Below, one piece after another: positions 1 through 9,734 of a stretch of 64,000 nt of DNA. The translations under genes and the position numbers were made by a program. The DNA is from Pseudomonas sp. B21-015. GTDB lineage: Bacteria; Pseudomonadota; Gammaproteobacteria; Pseudomonadales; Pseudomonadaceae. How positions within the stretch are numbered: the stretch's first letter is position 1; the number at the start of each line of letters is the position of its first letter. The notes below the pieces were generated by a model. It was not told where the DNA came from. It did not search any database and was given only the letters and a program-made list of their open reading frames with translations. The stretch lies in NCBI RefSeq assembly GCF_024749285.1, contig NZ_CP087196.1, positions 496,001 through 560,000 of the forward strand, given 5' to 3'.

Positions 1-820
1 CGGCCTGTTCGCAGGCGAACATCGTGCCGGTGCGACCGAAGCCGACGGCGATTTCATCGTGGATCAGGTGCACGCCATAACGGTCGCAGGCGTCGCGCAG
101 GAGCTTGAGGTACACCGGGTGATACATGCGCATGCCGCCGGCGCCCTGAATCAGCGGCTCCAGAATCACGGCGGCCACGGTATCGTGATGGTCGGCCAGC
201 GTTTGCTCCATGGCGGCGAACATATTGCGCGAGTGTTCTTCCCAGCTCATGCCCTCGGGGCGCAGGTAGCAATCGGGGCTCGGCACCTTGATGGTGTCCA
301 TCAGCAGGGCTTTGTAGGTTTCGGTGAACAGCGGCACGTCGCCCACCGCCATCGCCGCCATGGTTTCGCCGTGGTAGCCGTTGGTGAGGGTGACGAAGCG
401 TTTCTTGTTCGGCTGGCCGCGGTTGAGCCAGTAGTGAAAGCTCATTTTCAGCGCGATTTCGATACACGACGAACCGTTATCGCCATAGAAGCAACGGGTC
501 AGGCCTTCGGGCGTCATTTTTACAAGGCGCTCGGACAGCTCGATCACCGGCTGATGGCTGAAACCGGCGAGGATCACATGTTCCAGCTGATCGACCTGAT
601 CCTTGATGCGCTGGTTGATCCGCGGGTTGGCGTGGCCGAATACGTTGACCCACCAGGAGCTGACGGCGTCGAGGTAGCGTTTGCCTTCGAAGTCCTCAAG
701 CCACACGCCCTCACCGCGCTTGATGGGGATCAGCGGCAGCTGTTCGTGGTCTTTCATCTGGGTGCAGGGATGCCATAACACGGCGAGATCGCGTTCCATC
801 CACTGTTTATTCAGGCCCAT
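1..820 (-). CDS. bioA: adenosylmethionine-8-amino-7-oxononanoate aminotransferase, 3' end outside window
   Basis: This is the biotin-pathway PLP enzyme that converts 7-keto-8-aminopelargonate to 7,8-diaminopelargonate with S-adenosylmethionine as amino donor. The start is the ATG at 820-818 (MGLNKQWMERDL). About 273 residues are present and the C-terminal part, including the PLP-binding lysine, lies beyond base 1. Visible family features are WHPCTQMKDH near the N terminus, SSWWVNVFGH, the GDNGSSCIE cofactor-phosphate segment, NGYHGETMAAMAVGD, and IHDEIAVGFGRTGT with the PLP-pyridine aspartate. It is divergent from the amine oxidase gene, with 222 bases between them. Family assignment is firm; only the end is missing. 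Confidence 0.96.
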   Translation of the reverse strand, partial: MGLNKQWMERDLAVLWHPCTQMKDHEQLPLIPIKRGEGVWLEDFEGKRYLDAVSSWWVNVFGHANPRINQRIKDQVDQLEHVILAGFSHQPVIELSERLVKMTPEGLTRCFYGDNGSSCIEIALKMSFHYWLNRGQPNKKRFVTLTNGYHGETMAAMAVGDVPLFTETYKALLMDTIKVPSPDCYLRPEGMSWEEHSRNMFAAMEQTLADHHDTVAAVILEPLIQGAGGMRMYHPVYLKLLRDACDRYGVHLIHDEIAVGFGRTGTMFACEQA

Positions 821-1042
821 ACTCTGTCTCCTCGAGGCTACCCGTGACGTAGGCGGGTAAACAATCGCGCAAGCCTATGCAATGCGCGTCACCGGGACAA
901 CCCATTGTGTCGATTGAGCTACTTTGTATAGGACGATAGACGTTGCTGGCGGCGTTTTGATGGCTGACGTATTCTTCGCGGCTCTTTGAGTCGTCTGACT
1001 CGTAAAACCGCTATTTCCTCGTGTATTTCCGGAGTTCGCTGA

Positions 1043-2911
1043 ATGTCTGCTGGTTGGCTGCGCGCCTGTGCGCTGGTGATGTTGGGGCTGTTCAGCGTTT
1101 CGGCGCTGGCCAAGGATAAAACGGCGATCGTGGTCGGCGGTGGGCTTTCGGGCCTCACCGCGGCTTACGAACTGCAGAACAAAGGCTGGCAGGTCACCTT
1201 GCTGGAAGCCAAACCGACCCTGGGCGGTCGCTCCGGCATGGCCACCAGTGAGTGGATCGGCAACGACAAGACCCAGCCGGTGCTGAACAAGTACGTCTCG
1301 ACGTTCAAGCTGAGCACCACGCCAGCCCCTGAATTCGTGCGCACCCCAGGCTATCTGATCGACGGTGAATACTTCACCGCCGCCGATCTGACCGCTAAAC
1401 AGCCGGCCACCGCCGAAGCGCTGAAACGCTACGAAAAGACCCTGGATGACCTGGCGCGTTCGATCGAAGACCCGCTGAACCCGGCCGCCAACAGCACGTT
1501 GTTCGCCCTGGATCAGATCAACGTGGCCAACTGGCTCGATCGCCTGAACCTGCCAGCCACTGCGCGTCAGTTGGTGAATCAGGAGATTCGTACCCGTTAC
1601 GACGAACCTTCACGCCTGTCTCTGCTGTACTTCGCACAGCAGAGCCGCGTCTACCGGGGCGTTGCCGACCGTGACCTGCGCGCTTCGCGTCTGCCCGGCG
1701 GCAGCCCGGTATTGGCCCAGGCCTTCGTCAAACAACTGAAAACCATCAAGACCGGCTCTCCGGTTTCGTCCATTACCCAGGACAAGGACGGTGTGACCGT
1801 CAAGGTCGGCAGCGTTGGCTATCAGGCGGACTACGTCGTACTGGCCGTGCCGTTGCGCGCACTGAGCAAGATCCAGATGACTCCGGCGCTGGATGCCCAG
1901 CACATGGGCGCCATCAAGGGCACCAACTACGGCTGGCGTGACCAGATCATGCTGAAGTTCAAGACGCCAGTGTGGGAAAGCAAGGCGCGCATGTCTGGCG
2001 AGATCTACAGCAACGCCGGTCTGGGCATGTTGTGGATCGAGCCGGCCTTGAAGGGCGGCGCCAACGTGGTGATCAACATTTCCGGAGACAACGCGCGGGT
2101 GATGCAAGCCTTCGGCGACAAGCAGATGGCCGATCAGGTGCTGATTCGTCTGCACACCTTTTATCCACAGGCACGCGGTTCGTTCACCGGTTATGAAATC
2201 CGCCGCTACAGCACCGACCCGTCGATGGGCGGTGCTTACCTGGCCTTTGGTCCGGGCCAGATCAGCAAGTACTGGCGCCTGTGGGAACGTCCGCTGCAAC
2301 GCGTAGCCTTTGCCGGTGAACACACCGACACCTTGTACCCAGGCACCCTGGAAGGTGCATTGCGCACCGGTCAGCGTGCAGCCAGTCAGCTGGAAGACCT
2401 GGCAGCGGGCAAGTCGTTTGAACCGGTGAAGGTTGTGCCGGCGGCGACCGCAGCAGCGGCAGGCGCGGTGGTGGCGAAGAAAGGCAATTTCTTCAGCAAC
2501 ATGTTCGGTGGTTCGTCCGATAAAGCGGCTGACAAGCCAGAACCGGCCAAGGTTGAAGCGAAAGCTGAAGAGTCCAAGCCTGGCTTCTTCTCGCGGATGT
2601 TCGGCGGTGGTTCCGACAAGGCTCCGGCCAAGGCCGCTGAGCCAGTGGCACCGGTTGCGACGGCACCCGCCCCAGTACCCGCGCCGGCCCCAGCGCCAGT
2701 GCCGGTTGAGGCTGCGAAACCGGCAGAACCTGTGAAAGCCGAGCCGGTGAAGAAGGCACCGGCCAAAGCGTCAGTGAAAAAGCCTGCTGCCAAAACCGAG
2801 GCCAAAAAGGCTCCGGCCAAGGCAACGGCGAAAAAGGCTGAGCCGGTGAAGAAACCAGCGGCGAGTACCGCTGCGAAGACCCCGGCGACGACTGAAACCA
2901 AGACGCAGTAA
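1043..2911 (+). CDS. exported FAD-dependent amine oxidase with Lys/Ala/Pro-rich C-terminal tail
   Basis: A 622-residue flavin amine oxidase-type protein. Residues 1-23 form a Sec signal peptide (hydrophobic core then ALA-K), followed directly by the dinucleotide-binding motif VVGGGLSGLTAAYEL and GGRSGMATS. The FAD-closing motif FAGEHTDTLYPGTLEGALRTGQRAA ends the enzyme near residue 450. The last 170 residues are unusual: two copies of an FFSxMFGGxSDKA motif, then a long Pro/Ala stretch and repeats of KKAPAKA type resembling histone H1-like or AlgP-type tails. The oxidase fold is sure. The substrate and the role of the tail are unknown. The gene lies next to bioA as in other Pseudomonas, but a role in biotin synthesis is not implied. 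Confidence 0.85.
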   Translation: MSAGWLRACALVMLGLFSVSALAKDKTAIVVGGGLSGLTAAYELQNKGWQVTLLEAKPTLGGRSGMATSEWIGNDKTQPVLNKYVSTFKLSTTPAPEFVRTPGYLIDGEYFTAADLTAKQPATAEALKRYEKTLDDLARSIEDPLNPAANSTLFALDQINVANWLDRLNLPATARQLVNQEIRTRYDEPSRLSLLYFAQQSRVYRGVADRDLRASRLPGGSPVLAQAFVKQLKTIKTGSPVSSITQDKDGVTVKVGSVGYQADYVVLAVPLRALSKIQMTPALDAQHMGAIKGTNYGWRDQIMLKFKTPVWESKARMSGEIYSNAGLGMLWIEPALKGGANVVINISGDNARVMQAFGDKQMADQVLIRLHTFYPQARGSFTGYEIRRYSTDPSMGGAYLAFGPGQISKYWRLWERPLQRVAFAGEHTDTLYPGTLEGALRTGQRAASQLEDLAAGKSFEPVKVVPAATAAAAGAVVAKKGNFFSNMFGGSSDKAADKPEPAKVEAKAEESKPGFFSRMFGGGSDKAPAKAAEPVAPVATAPAPVPAPAPAPVPVEAAKPAEPVKAEPVKKAPAKASVKKPAAKTEAKKAPAKATAKKAEPVKKPAASTAAKTPATTETKTQ

Positions 2912-2974
2912 GTCTTGGGATCAAAAAAAGCGCGGCAGTGATGCCTGACGCCAGTCGGTGTAAGGTGCGGAACC

Positions 2975-3064
2975 TGTGGGCGCGGGCTTGCTCGCGAAGA
3001 AGGCGTGTCAGTCGACAGTAATGTTGCCTGATACACCGCCTTCGCGGGCAAGCCCGCTCCCACA
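2975..3064. repeat. REP pair (REPIN), class I
   Basis: Two inverted copies of the GTGGGAGCGGGCTTGCTCGCG-type unit flank a 40-base spacer downstream of the amine oxidase gene. The left copy carries a variant (GTGGGCGCGGG). This is the commonest repeat family in the window. Confidence 0.9.
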
Positions 3065-3129
3065 TGGGTTGCGCTAACTAACTGGCATCAGGCAGAGATG
3101 CCGTGTTTTTTGCTGATTGTGCTTTGACG

Positions 3130-4059
3130 CTAAGCGAGATCGACAATATGTACTTCGTCGCTTTGGTAGTCGCTGATATAGGCACGGTTGTGTTGATCAA
3201 GCACCATGTCATACGGTTCGAAGGCACCTGGGATGGGAATCCTGCGAGCAATCTCATGCGTGGTGGTACTCACTTCCACGACCTCTTTGTTGGTTTGATC
3301 AACGGCATAAGCGTGTTTTTCGCCGAACACTATTTTCCCTTCGCACGTCACAAAATCGAAATGCCGGGTGGTCAATGACCGAGCGTCCAGCACGGTCAGT
3401 TTTCGAGCGTCCAGACCCACGATATACACTTCCTTGCCATCGGGGCTGACGTTAACCGCTGACGGATATTGTTCGGTGTTGATGATGCCGATGACTTCGA
3501 AAGTCTTGCTGCTGATGACCGTGAGTGCGTCCTGATAAGGGCCGGCTGGGGCGTTGGTACTGGAAATATAAAGTCGCGAATCGTCCTGGCTGACATCCAC
3601 ACTTATGGATGGCGAGGGTAATCCTCGCACTCTGCTCACCGCATAAGTGCGGGTGTCAATAATGGCTAGCCATTCTTTATCCTGTCGAACAGTGACGTAA
3701 ACATGCTTCCCGTCTCGGCTCACGACGACTGCGCAAGGGTGCCTCCCCACCGTGAGGTTTCCTACCGCGTATGTTTCGGTATCAATAACCGAAACCGAAC
3801 TTGAACCATAGTTGGTCACGTAAGCTCTTTTCCCCCCATGGCCAAGGGCGATGCTTCGGGGGTAACGCTCGACGGCGATAGTGCGGATTACCTTTTTGTT
3901 CCGGGTGTCGATGACTGACACATTGCCTGAAATGTAATTGCAAGCAAAAACCCGTGATCCATCATCGCTGATGGCGATCCCTCGCGGTCCTTCCCCTACA
4001 GGTATCGAATTGGGTTGACTGTGTGTTATCACGGAAGATGAACTCGAATTGTGATGCAT
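3130..4059 (-). CDS. YVTN-type beta-propeller repeat protein (YncE-like)
   Basis: A 309-residue protein built almost wholly of seven-bladed propeller repeats. Each unit reads like GPRGIAISDDGSRVF followed by NVSVIDT, with YVTNYGSSSVSVID as the clearest copy. There is no signal peptide; the N terminus is a Ser/His-rich stretch (MHHNSSSSS). The ATG at 4059 is preceded by CAGGAG. Codon use and base composition are AT-richer than in the neighbours, which suggests an acquired gene. Such propellers usually bind proteins or cell-surface ligands, but no partner is visible here. Its upstream region holds an 18-bp palindrome shared with accessory genes near 29-31 kb. Confidence 0.75.
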   Translation of the reverse strand: MHHNSSSSSVITHSQPNSIPVGEGPRGIAISDDGSRVFACNYISGNVSVIDTRNKKVIRTIAVERYPRSIALGHGGKRAYVTNYGSSSVSVIDTETYAVGNLTVGRHPCAVVVSRDGKHVYVTVRQDKEWLAIIDTRTYAVSRVRGLPSPSISVDVSQDDSRLYISSTNAPAGPYQDALTVISSKTFEVIGIINTEQYPSAVNVSPDGKEVYIVGLDARKLTVLDARSLTTRHFDFVTCEGKIVFGEKHAYAVDQTNKEVVEVSTTTHEIARRIPIPGAFEPYDMVLDQHNRAYISDYQSDEVHIVDLA

Positions 4060-4124
4060 GATAGAACTCCTGTTCAGACGCTCGTACTCGAATTCAAGTT
4101 CATCAATGACCAGTAATGGAAGCT

Positions 4125-4142
4125 ACTGTCGGATATGACAGT
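4125..4142. promoter_or_regulatory. 18-bp palindrome ACTGTC-N6-GACAGT, copy A
   Basis: ACTGTCGGATATGACAGT has perfect 6-bp arms and sits 66 bases upstream of the beta-propeller start codon. Read on the minus strand it differs by one base in the spacer from the copy at 30618-30635. A candidate operator; the regulator is unknown. Confidence 0.5.
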
Positions 4143-4335
4143 TCTGACGAGTGATATCGGCTTTTAAATGAAGATAAGGAGGGTGCCTGAAGGTTTTTTT
4201 ATCCGGTTAACACTCTCTTAACCTCTCGGCCCCAAGGTCTTGATCGTATTTTTCGATATTTCAAAGCAAAATTTTCCGCTTTAAATCGATAGATAACTCG
4301 ATAGTCTTGGGCGCAGTTCTTACAGGATTTGGGCA

Positions 4336-4887
4336 ATGCAGCTACGTAACTCTTCTTCCCGCTACGGTTGGGTCAGCATCTTTATGCACTGGGGTGTGGC
4401 GCTGGCAGTCTTCGGCCTGTTCGCGTTGGGGTTGTGGATGGTCGGTCTCGACTACTACAGCACGTGGCGCAAAGACGCGCCGGATCTGCACAAGAGCATT
4501 GGTCTGGTGTTACTGGCCGTCATGTTGCTGCGAGCGTTGTGGCGCTTCATCAGCCCACCGCCGCCACTCCTGCCAAACTATAGCCGCCTGACGCGCCTTG
4601 GCGCCAAGCTTGGCCATTCCTTCCTCTATCTCAGTCTGTTCGCTGTGATGATTGCCGGTTACCTGATTTCCACCGCAGACGGTGTTGGGATTCCGGTGTT
4701 CGGACTGTTTGAAGTACCTGCGCTGGTTTCCGGACTACCGGACCAGGCAGACACCGCTGGTGTGATCCATTTGTACCTGGCTTGGGTGTTGGTAATTTTT
4801 TCCGGCCTCCATGCGTTGGCAGCATTGAAACACCACTTTATCGATCGTGATGCGACCCTGACACGAATGCTGGGACGCAAAGCCTGA
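4336..4887 (+). CDS. cytochrome b561-family membrane protein
   Basis: A 183-residue inner-membrane di-haem cytochrome b of the prokaryotic b561 type, about the usual family length. Four hydrophobic helices are visible, with histidines at FMHWGVALAV, DLHKSIGLVLLAV, LGHSFLYLSLFAVMIAGY and HLYLAWVLVIFSGLHALAALKHHF as the likely haem ligands. It starts at ATG 4336 with CAGGA upstream. It lies 32 bases before a YceI-family gene, a pairing common in Pseudomonas; the cytochrome is thought to pass electrons from quinol, but no substrate is known for this pair. Probably one transcription unit with the next gene. Confidence 0.88.
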   Translation: MQLRNSSSRYGWVSIFMHWGVALAVFGLFALGLWMVGLDYYSTWRKDAPDLHKSIGLVLLAVMLLRALWRFISPPPPLLPNYSRLTRLGAKLGHSFLYLSLFAVMIAGYLISTADGVGIPVFGLFEVPALVSGLPDQADTAGVIHLYLAWVLVIFSGLHALAALKHHFIDRDATLTRMLGRKA

Positions 4888-4919
4888 TATTCAATCTCGA
4901 CTCCTAAGGAATAGAAAGT

Positions 4920-5513
4920 ATGTTGAAAAAGACGCTCGCTGCTCTGGCAATCGGTTCTGCTCTGCTGTCGGCTAACGTGATGGCGGCCGATTACGTGGTC
5001 GACAAAGAAGGCCAGCACGCCTTCGTTGATTTCAAGATCAGCCACCTGGGCTACAGCTACATTACCGGTACCTTCAAAGATATCGACGGTAAGTTCAGTT
5101 TCGACGCCGCCAAGCCTGAAGACAGCAAAATCGAGTTCAATGTACGCACCGCCAGCGTGTTCACCAACCACGCCGAACGTGACAAGCATATCGCCAGTGC
5201 TGACTTCCTGAACGTGGGCAAATTCGCCGACGCCAAGTTCGTCTCCACCAGCGTCAAATCCACCGGTAAAAACGCCGCTGGTAAAGACACTGCGGACGTG
5301 ACCGGCAACCTGACTATCCTCGGCGTGACCAAGCCCGTTGTAGTCAAGGCTACCTTCCTGGGTGAAGGCAAGGATCCATGGGGCGGCTACCGTGCCGGTT
5401 TCGAAGGCACCACCAGCATCAAGCGTTCCGATTTCGGCAAGCAGAAAGACCTGGGCCCAGCGTCCGACGCGGTTGAGCTGTACGTGACGTTTGAAGGTGT
5501 CAAAGCGAAATAA
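4920..5513 (+). CDS. YceI-family periplasmic lipocalin-like protein
   Basis: A 197-residue protein with a Sec signal peptide ([22 protein letters not shown], then ADY). The mature part shows the YceI signatures [40 protein letters not shown] and [14 protein letters not shown], and closes with [12 protein letters not shown]. YceI proteins are beta-barrels that bind polyisoprenoids or related lipids in the periplasm. The P. aeruginosa relative in the same neighbourhood has been reported as PasP, a secreted protease; I cannot see classical protease motifs here. It is cotranscribed with the b561 gene and followed by a strong terminator. Confidence 0.92.
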   Translation: MLKKTLAALAIGSALLSANVMAADYVVDKEGQHAFVDFKISHLGYSYITGTFKDIDGKFSFDAAKPEDSKIEFNVRTASVFTNHAERDKHIASADFLNVGKFADAKFVSTSVKSTGKNAAGKDTADVTGNLTILGVTKPVVVKATFLGEGKDPWGGYRAGFEGTTSIKRSDFGKQKDLGPASDAVELYVTFEGVKAK

Positions 5514-5530
5514 ATTTCGCTGCTTGAACA

Positions 5531-5569
5531 AAAAAACGCCCCTGATCGCGAGATCCGGGGCGTTTTTTA
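5531..5569 (+). terminator. intrinsic terminator of the b561-yceI unit
   Basis: The stem ACGCCCC / GGGGCGT is followed by TTTTTT directly after the yceI stop codon. Confidence 0.9.
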
Positions 5570-5606
5570 TGGTCTGCCAGAATCCATACGGACGGTACCG
5601 AGCCAC

Positions 5607-5696
5607 TGTGGGAGCGGGCTTGCCCGCGATGGCGGTGGGTCAGTCAATATCAATGTTTGCTGGACGGACGTCATCGCGGGCAAGCCCGCTCTCACA
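5607..5696. repeat. REP pair, class I
   Basis: Inverted GTGGGAGCGGGCTTGCCCGCG units lie between the two convergent terminators of yceI and rhlE. Confidence 0.9.
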
Positions 5697-5713
5697 GGGT
5701 TCTTCGCCAGCAT

Positions 5714-5752
5714 AAAAAATGCCCCTGATCTTGCGATCCGGGGCATTTTTCA
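5714..5752 (-). terminator. terminator of rhlE
   Basis: AAAAAATGCCCC pairs with GGGGCATTTTT, 15 bases beyond the rhlE stop codon. It can act on both strands. Confidence 0.85.
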
Positions 5753-5766
5753 TGACTTTGAAAAAC

Positions 5767-7632
5767 TCAGCGGTTGCGGGTCAGCAACGCTGGTTTTTCG
5801 CCGCGCGGACGGCCTGGCAGTTGATCCAGTTGCTCGGGTGTCGGGAAGCGATCGCTTTTCGACTCCTTGTGAATGATCTTCGGTGCCGGGCCCCGCGGGT
5901 TCTGCACGGCCGGTTCCGAACGAGGCTGGTCGTCACGGGCCGGGCGGCGGTTGCGGGACTCTTCGCGACGGGCCTGGCCATCACGTGGAGCACCGTTGCG
6001 TGGGCCGCTGCGCTTGGCCGGCGGGGTGCCGGTGGTTGCGCCGCTGCTGTTGCGCGGACCGTTCTGACGGCCTTGTGGCTGGCCGGTGCGTGGAGCACCC
6101 GCGCCTGTGCCTTGTGCCGGTGCGCCCGGACGGCGGCCACGGCCCTGAGCCGGTTTGGCTTGAGGTACGTAGTCGACGCGATTACCGAAGTTATCGATGT
6201 CGTCGTCCAGGAACTCGTCCGGAGCACGGTCAGCGGCGACGCGAGGGGCTGGACGCTGTTGTTCGCGGGCCGGAGTGCCTTCGCGTGGTTTGTGTTCACG
6301 GGCCGGGCGATCGCCACGGCCAGTGGCAGCAGGTTTTTCCTTGCCGCCCTTGTCCTTGCCTTTGTCTTTACGACCGCCACCACCACCGCTGCCATTCGGA
6401 CCATCGCCGCGCGGGCCACGTGGGTTGCGCGGGTTACGCACATCCGGACGCTCGCGAACTTCCGGTTTCTCTGCTTCCACGGCGTTGGAATCGAAGCCCA
6501 TCAGGTCGCCATCGGCGATTTTCTGCTTGGTCATGCGCTCGATGCTTTTGAGCAGCTTCTCTTCGTCCGGAGCCACCAGCGAGATCGCCTCGCCCGAACG
6601 ACCGGCACGGCCGGTACGACCGATACGGTGCACGTAATCTTCGTCGACGTTCGGCAATTCGAAGTTGACCACGTGGGGCAGTTGGTCGATGTCCAGGCCG
6701 CGAGCGGCGATGTCGGTGGCGACCAGGATGCGTACTTCACCGGCCTTGAAGTCGGCCAGGGCTTTGGTGCGGGCGTTCTGGCTCTTGTTACCGTGGATCG
6801 CGACAGCGGTGAGGCCGTGTTTGTCCAGGTACTCGGCCAGGCGGTTGGCGCCGTGCTTGGTGCGGGTGAATACCAGCACCTGTTCCCAGGCGCCGGCAGT
6901 GATCAGGTGCGCCAGCAACGAACGCTTGTGGCTGGCGGCCAGACGGAATACGCGTTGTTCGATCCGCTCGACCGTGGTGTTCGGTGGCGTGACTTCGATG
7001 CGTTCCGGGTTGTGCAGCAGCTTGCCGGCAAGATCGGTGATGTCTTTGGAGAAGGTCGCCGAGAACAGCAGGTTCTGCCGTTTGGCCGGGAGGCGGGCGA
7101 GAACCTTTTTCACGTCATGGACAAAGCCCATGTCGAGCATGCGGTCGGCTTCATCCAGCACGAGGATTTCCACGTGGGACAGGTCGACGCTGCCTTGGCC
7201 GGCGAGGTCGAGCAGGCGACCGGGACAGGCTACCAGCACGTCGACACCGCGGGACATGGCCTGAACTTGTGGGTTCATGCCGACGCCGCCGAAGATGCAG
7301 GCGCTGACGAACTTCAGGTCACGGGCATAGACCTTGAAGCTTTCGTGTACCTGGGCCGCGAGTTCGCGGGTTGGGGTCAGGACCAGTACGCGGGGTTGGC
7401 GCGGACCGTGACGCTGGGATTTGTCCGGGTGACCGTTGGGAAACAACCGCTCCAGAATCGGAAGGGCGAAGCCGCCGGTTTTACCAGTACCTGTCTGAGC
7501 CGCAACCATCAGGTCGCGACCTTGCAACACGGCGGGAATGGCCCGCTGTTGCACCGGAGTAGGCTCGGTATAGCCCGCTGCCTCGATGGCGCGGACTAAA
7601 GCCTCGGAGAGACCGAGGGAAGCAAAGGACAT
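5767..7632 (-). CDS. rhlE: DEAD-box ATP-dependent RNA helicase RhlE
   Basis: A 621-residue RNA helicase starting at ATG 7632 ([21 protein letters not shown]); an in-frame extension to 7947 exists but lacks helicase homology and a better ribosome site. Ordered motifs are the Q motif ([10 protein letters not shown]), [55 protein letters not shown] and [11 protein letters not shown]. The C-terminal 240 residues are a low-complexity Arg/Gly/Pro-rich tail, a region that binds RNA in this subfamily. RhlE-type helicases act in RNA decay and ribosome assembly, often in the cold. It follows a solute-binding-protein gene on the same strand. Confidence 0.93.
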   Translation of the reverse strand: MSFASLGLSEALVRAIEAAGYTEPTPVQQRAIPAVLQGRDLMVAAQTGTGKTGGFALPILERLFPNGHPDKSQRHGPRQPRVLVLTPTRELAAQVHESFKVYARDLKFVSACIFGGVGMNPQVQAMSRGVDVLVACPGRLLDLAGQGSVDLSHVEILVLDEADRMLDMGFVHDVKKVLARLPAKRQNLLFSATFSKDITDLAGKLLHNPERIEVTPPNTTVERIEQRVFRLAASHKRSLLAHLITAGAWEQVLVFTRTKHGANRLAEYLDKHGLTAVAIHGNKSQNARTKALADFKAGEVRILVATDIAARGLDIDQLPHVVNFELPNVDEDYVHRIGRTGRAGRSGEAISLVAPDEEKLLKSIERMTKQKIADGDLMGFDSNAVEAEKPEVRERPDVRNPRNPRGPRGDGPNGSGGGGGRKDKGKDKGGKEKPAATGRGDRPAREHKPREGTPAREQQRPAPRVAADRAPDEFLDDDIDNFGNRVDYVPQAKPAQGRGRRPGAPAQGTGAGAPRTGQPQGRQNGPRNSSGATTGTPPAKRSGPRNGAPRDGQARREESRNRRPARDDQPRSEPAVQNPRGPAPKIIHKESKSDRFPTPEQLDQLPGRPRGEKPALLTRNR

Positions 7633-7855
7633 GAGTAATCCTGTTTTAGTTAGGGCTTGGCCCAATGGGAGTCTTGCCTGGCGCGAATGGCGTTTAAGAG
7701 GACGCAATCCCGTCCGGTCCTGCTGGGCCTCGAAGGCTCGTCTGGAGCGCTCGCGCGGGCTGGTAAAGCTGCGCTGTAGCGGGATCGAGATGCCTTGAAC
7801 AAGTCCGAGCGTCCGGGCGTGAGCCTGGCGGGAAGGCCGGAGTATAACAGAGCAA

Positions 7856-8671
7856 TCACTGTGCGCCGCTTTCCTGCTGCTCAACGGTTTTTCCGCCGGT
7901 TGCGGTGGCGTGGGCGGCCCGTGCTTCAATGGCCGGGCCGGCGCCATAGCGGGCGCTCAGTTCGGCATAGGCCGGCTCGCGCTTGAAGCGTTTGAGCTCG
8001 GCACCGAAACGCTGCACCAACAAATCCATCCCGGCACTATGGCGTACCGCCAGATACTGGCTTTGCTGGCTGATGACGGTCGGGTTTTCGGTGATCTTGT
8101 CGCGGATGTTCAGTTGATCGAGCAAATACTGGCCGACCCGGCGATCGGTGATCAACAGGTCGATTCGTCCGCGCACCAGTTTGCCGAAATTGGCTTCATG
8201 GGTGGGCGCCGGTTCCCGGGTGAACAGCGTCGACTCGCTGAAATCCTTGCTGTACAGGTAGCCTGGCGAGGTGCCGATGGTCAGGCCTTTCAGGTCGTCC
8301 AGCGTGCGGAACGGAAACGGTCGTTCGTTGGCGTAGAACATCACGAACTCGACTTGCGAGAGCGGTTCGCTGGGGTAGAGCAGGGTCGCGTCGCGTTCAT
8401 CGCTGTGGAAAATATCCAGTGCACCATCCGCCTGGCCTTGCTCAAGCATCGACAGGCAGCGTTTCCACGGCAGGAACTGCCATTCCACGTCGATCCCGAG
8501 GCGTTTGAAGACGATAGCGGTGGTGTCGTAGTCGAGCCCCAGAGCCGTACCGTTTTCCTCATACACGTAAGGCGCCCAGGGTTCGGTGACAATACGCAAC
8601 TTCTCGCCCCGAGCGGTGAAGCTCAGGCAAGTGAACAGAAACACGGTCAGTAACTGAGCGATCAGGGGCAT
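7856..8671 (-). CDS. periplasmic solute-binding protein (SBP family 3)
   Basis: A 271-residue protein with a signal peptide ([22 protein letters not shown]) followed by [19 protein letters not shown], the first strand of family-3 (amino-acid type) binding proteins. [17 protein letters not shown] and [12 protein letters not shown] are typical of the second lobe. No permease or ATPase is nearby, so it is an orphan binding protein, perhaps a sensor-like or ligand-storing member. A similar orphan gene lies at 37928-38665. The ligand cannot be read from sequence. Confidence 0.8.
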   Translation of the reverse strand: MPLIAQLLTVFLFTCLSFTARGEKLRIVTEPWAPYVYEENGTALGLDYDTTAIVFKRLGIDVEWQFLPWKRCLSMLEQGQADGALDIFHSDERDATLLYPSEPLSQVEFVMFYANERPFPFRTLDDLKGLTIGTSPGYLYSKDFSESTLFTREPAPTHEANFGKLVRGRIDLLITDRRVGQYLLDQLNIRDKITENPTVISQQSQYLAVRHSAGMDLLVQRFGAELKRFKREPAYAELSARYGAGPAIEARAAHATATGGKTVEQQESGAQ

Positions 8672-8747
8672 GGCTTGAGATTACGACGAGAAATCATAAA
8701 GAGCCAGAAACCGGATCCAGAAGCTCTGGTTCGGACCTTAAAAGCAA

Positions 8748-8818
8748 AAGATCGCAGCCTTCGGCAGCTCCTACAGAGGTGCGTATTCCCATATAGGAGC
8801 TGCCGAAGGCTGCGATCT
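8748..8818. repeat. REP pair, class II
   Basis: AAGATCGCAGCCTTCGGCAG and its inverted copy flank a short spacer. This is a second repeat family, unrelated in sequence to class I, placed between the binding-protein gene and metF. Confidence 0.9.
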
Positions 8819-8840
8819 CTTGATCTTGCTTTAACAACTA

Positions 8841-9686
8841 TTAACGCGGCAACTTCAGGTTATTCCACACCGCCAGGCTCGGCTCAGCCTGGTTCAACGT
8901 GTAGAAATGCAGCCCGGGTGCGCCACCTTGCAACAGACGTTCGCACATCTCGGTGACGACTTGCTCACCAAAGCCTTGAATGCTCTGGGTGTCGTCGCCG
9001 TAGGCTTCCAGTTGCTTGCGGATCCAGCGCGGGATTTCCGCACCGCAGGCGTCGGAGAAACGCGCCAGTTTGCTGTAGTTGGTGATCGGCATGATCCCCG
9101 GCACGATCGGGATGTTCACGCCCTTCGCCCGTACACGCTCGACGAAGTAGAAATAGCTGTCGGCGTTGAAGAAGTACTGGGTGATCGCACTGTCAGCGCC
9201 GGCGTTGGCCTTGCGCACGAAGTTGTTGAGGTCGTCTTCGAAATTGCGCGCTTGCGGATGCATTTCCGGGTAAGCGGCGATTTCGATGTGGAAATGATCG
9301 CCGGTCTCTTCACGAATGAATTCAACCAGGTCGTTGGCGTGACGCATCTCGCCGCTGGCCATGCCCATGCCCGAGGGCAGGTCACCGCGAAGCGCAACGA
9401 TACGGTTGATGCCGGCTGCCTTGTACTGGCTCAGCAGGCCGCGCAGGTCGTCCTTGCTGTCGCCCACGCAAGACAGATGCGGCGCGGCAGGGACTTTGAT
9501 TTCGCTTTCCAGCTGCAACACGGTGTTGAGGGTGCGATCACGGGTCGAACCGCCGGCGCCGTAGGTGCAGGAGAAGAAGTCGGGATTGTAGGTCGCCAGA
9601 TGACGGGCAGTGGCGATCAGTTTTTCATGCCCGGCATCGGTCTTCGTAGGGAAGAACTCGAAGCTGTAGCGACGTTCTTGGGACAT
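8841..9686 (-). CDS. metF: 5,10-methylenetetrahydrofolate reductase
   Basis: A 281-residue FAD enzyme reducing methylenetetrahydrofolate to methyltetrahydrofolate, the methyl donor for methionine synthesis. It starts at ATG 9686 (MSQERRYSFEFFPTKTDAGHEKL); the longer reading frame adds only a non-conserved leader. Family features are the FEFFPTK opening, FFSCTYGAGGSTRDRT, ALRGDLPSGMG, ITQYFFNAD and VPGIMPITNYSKL. It lies 161 bases after ahcY on the same strand, separated by a REP pair, so both are likely expressed from the riboswitch-controlled ahcY promoter, as in other Pseudomonas. Confidence 0.97.
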   Translation of the reverse strand: MSQERRYSFEFFPTKTDAGHEKLIATARHLATYNPDFFSCTYGAGGSTRDRTLNTVLQLESEIKVPAAPHLSCVGDSKDDLRGLLSQYKAAGINRIVALRGDLPSGMGMASGEMRHANDLVEFIREETGDHFHIEIAAYPEMHPQARNFEDDLNNFVRKANAGADSAITQYFFNADSYFYFVERVRAKGVNIPIVPGIMPITNYSKLARFSDACGAEIPRWIRKQLEAYGDDTQSIQGFGEQVVTEMCERLLQGGAPGLHFYTLNQAEPSLAVWNNLKLPR

Positions 9687-9734
9687 GGTCATATCCTTGG
9701 AAACACGTAAGCCTGGAAGACGTGCACATCCCAA

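Noticed and set aside
5719..7599. A 626-codon plus-strand frame
   Set aside because: It is the antisense of rhlE; its hydrophobic, Ala/Arg-rich sequence mirrors the helicase tail.
7633..7947. N-terminal extension of RhlE
   Set aside because: The extension is low-complexity, overlaps the preceding gene end, and the family starts at MSFASLGLS.
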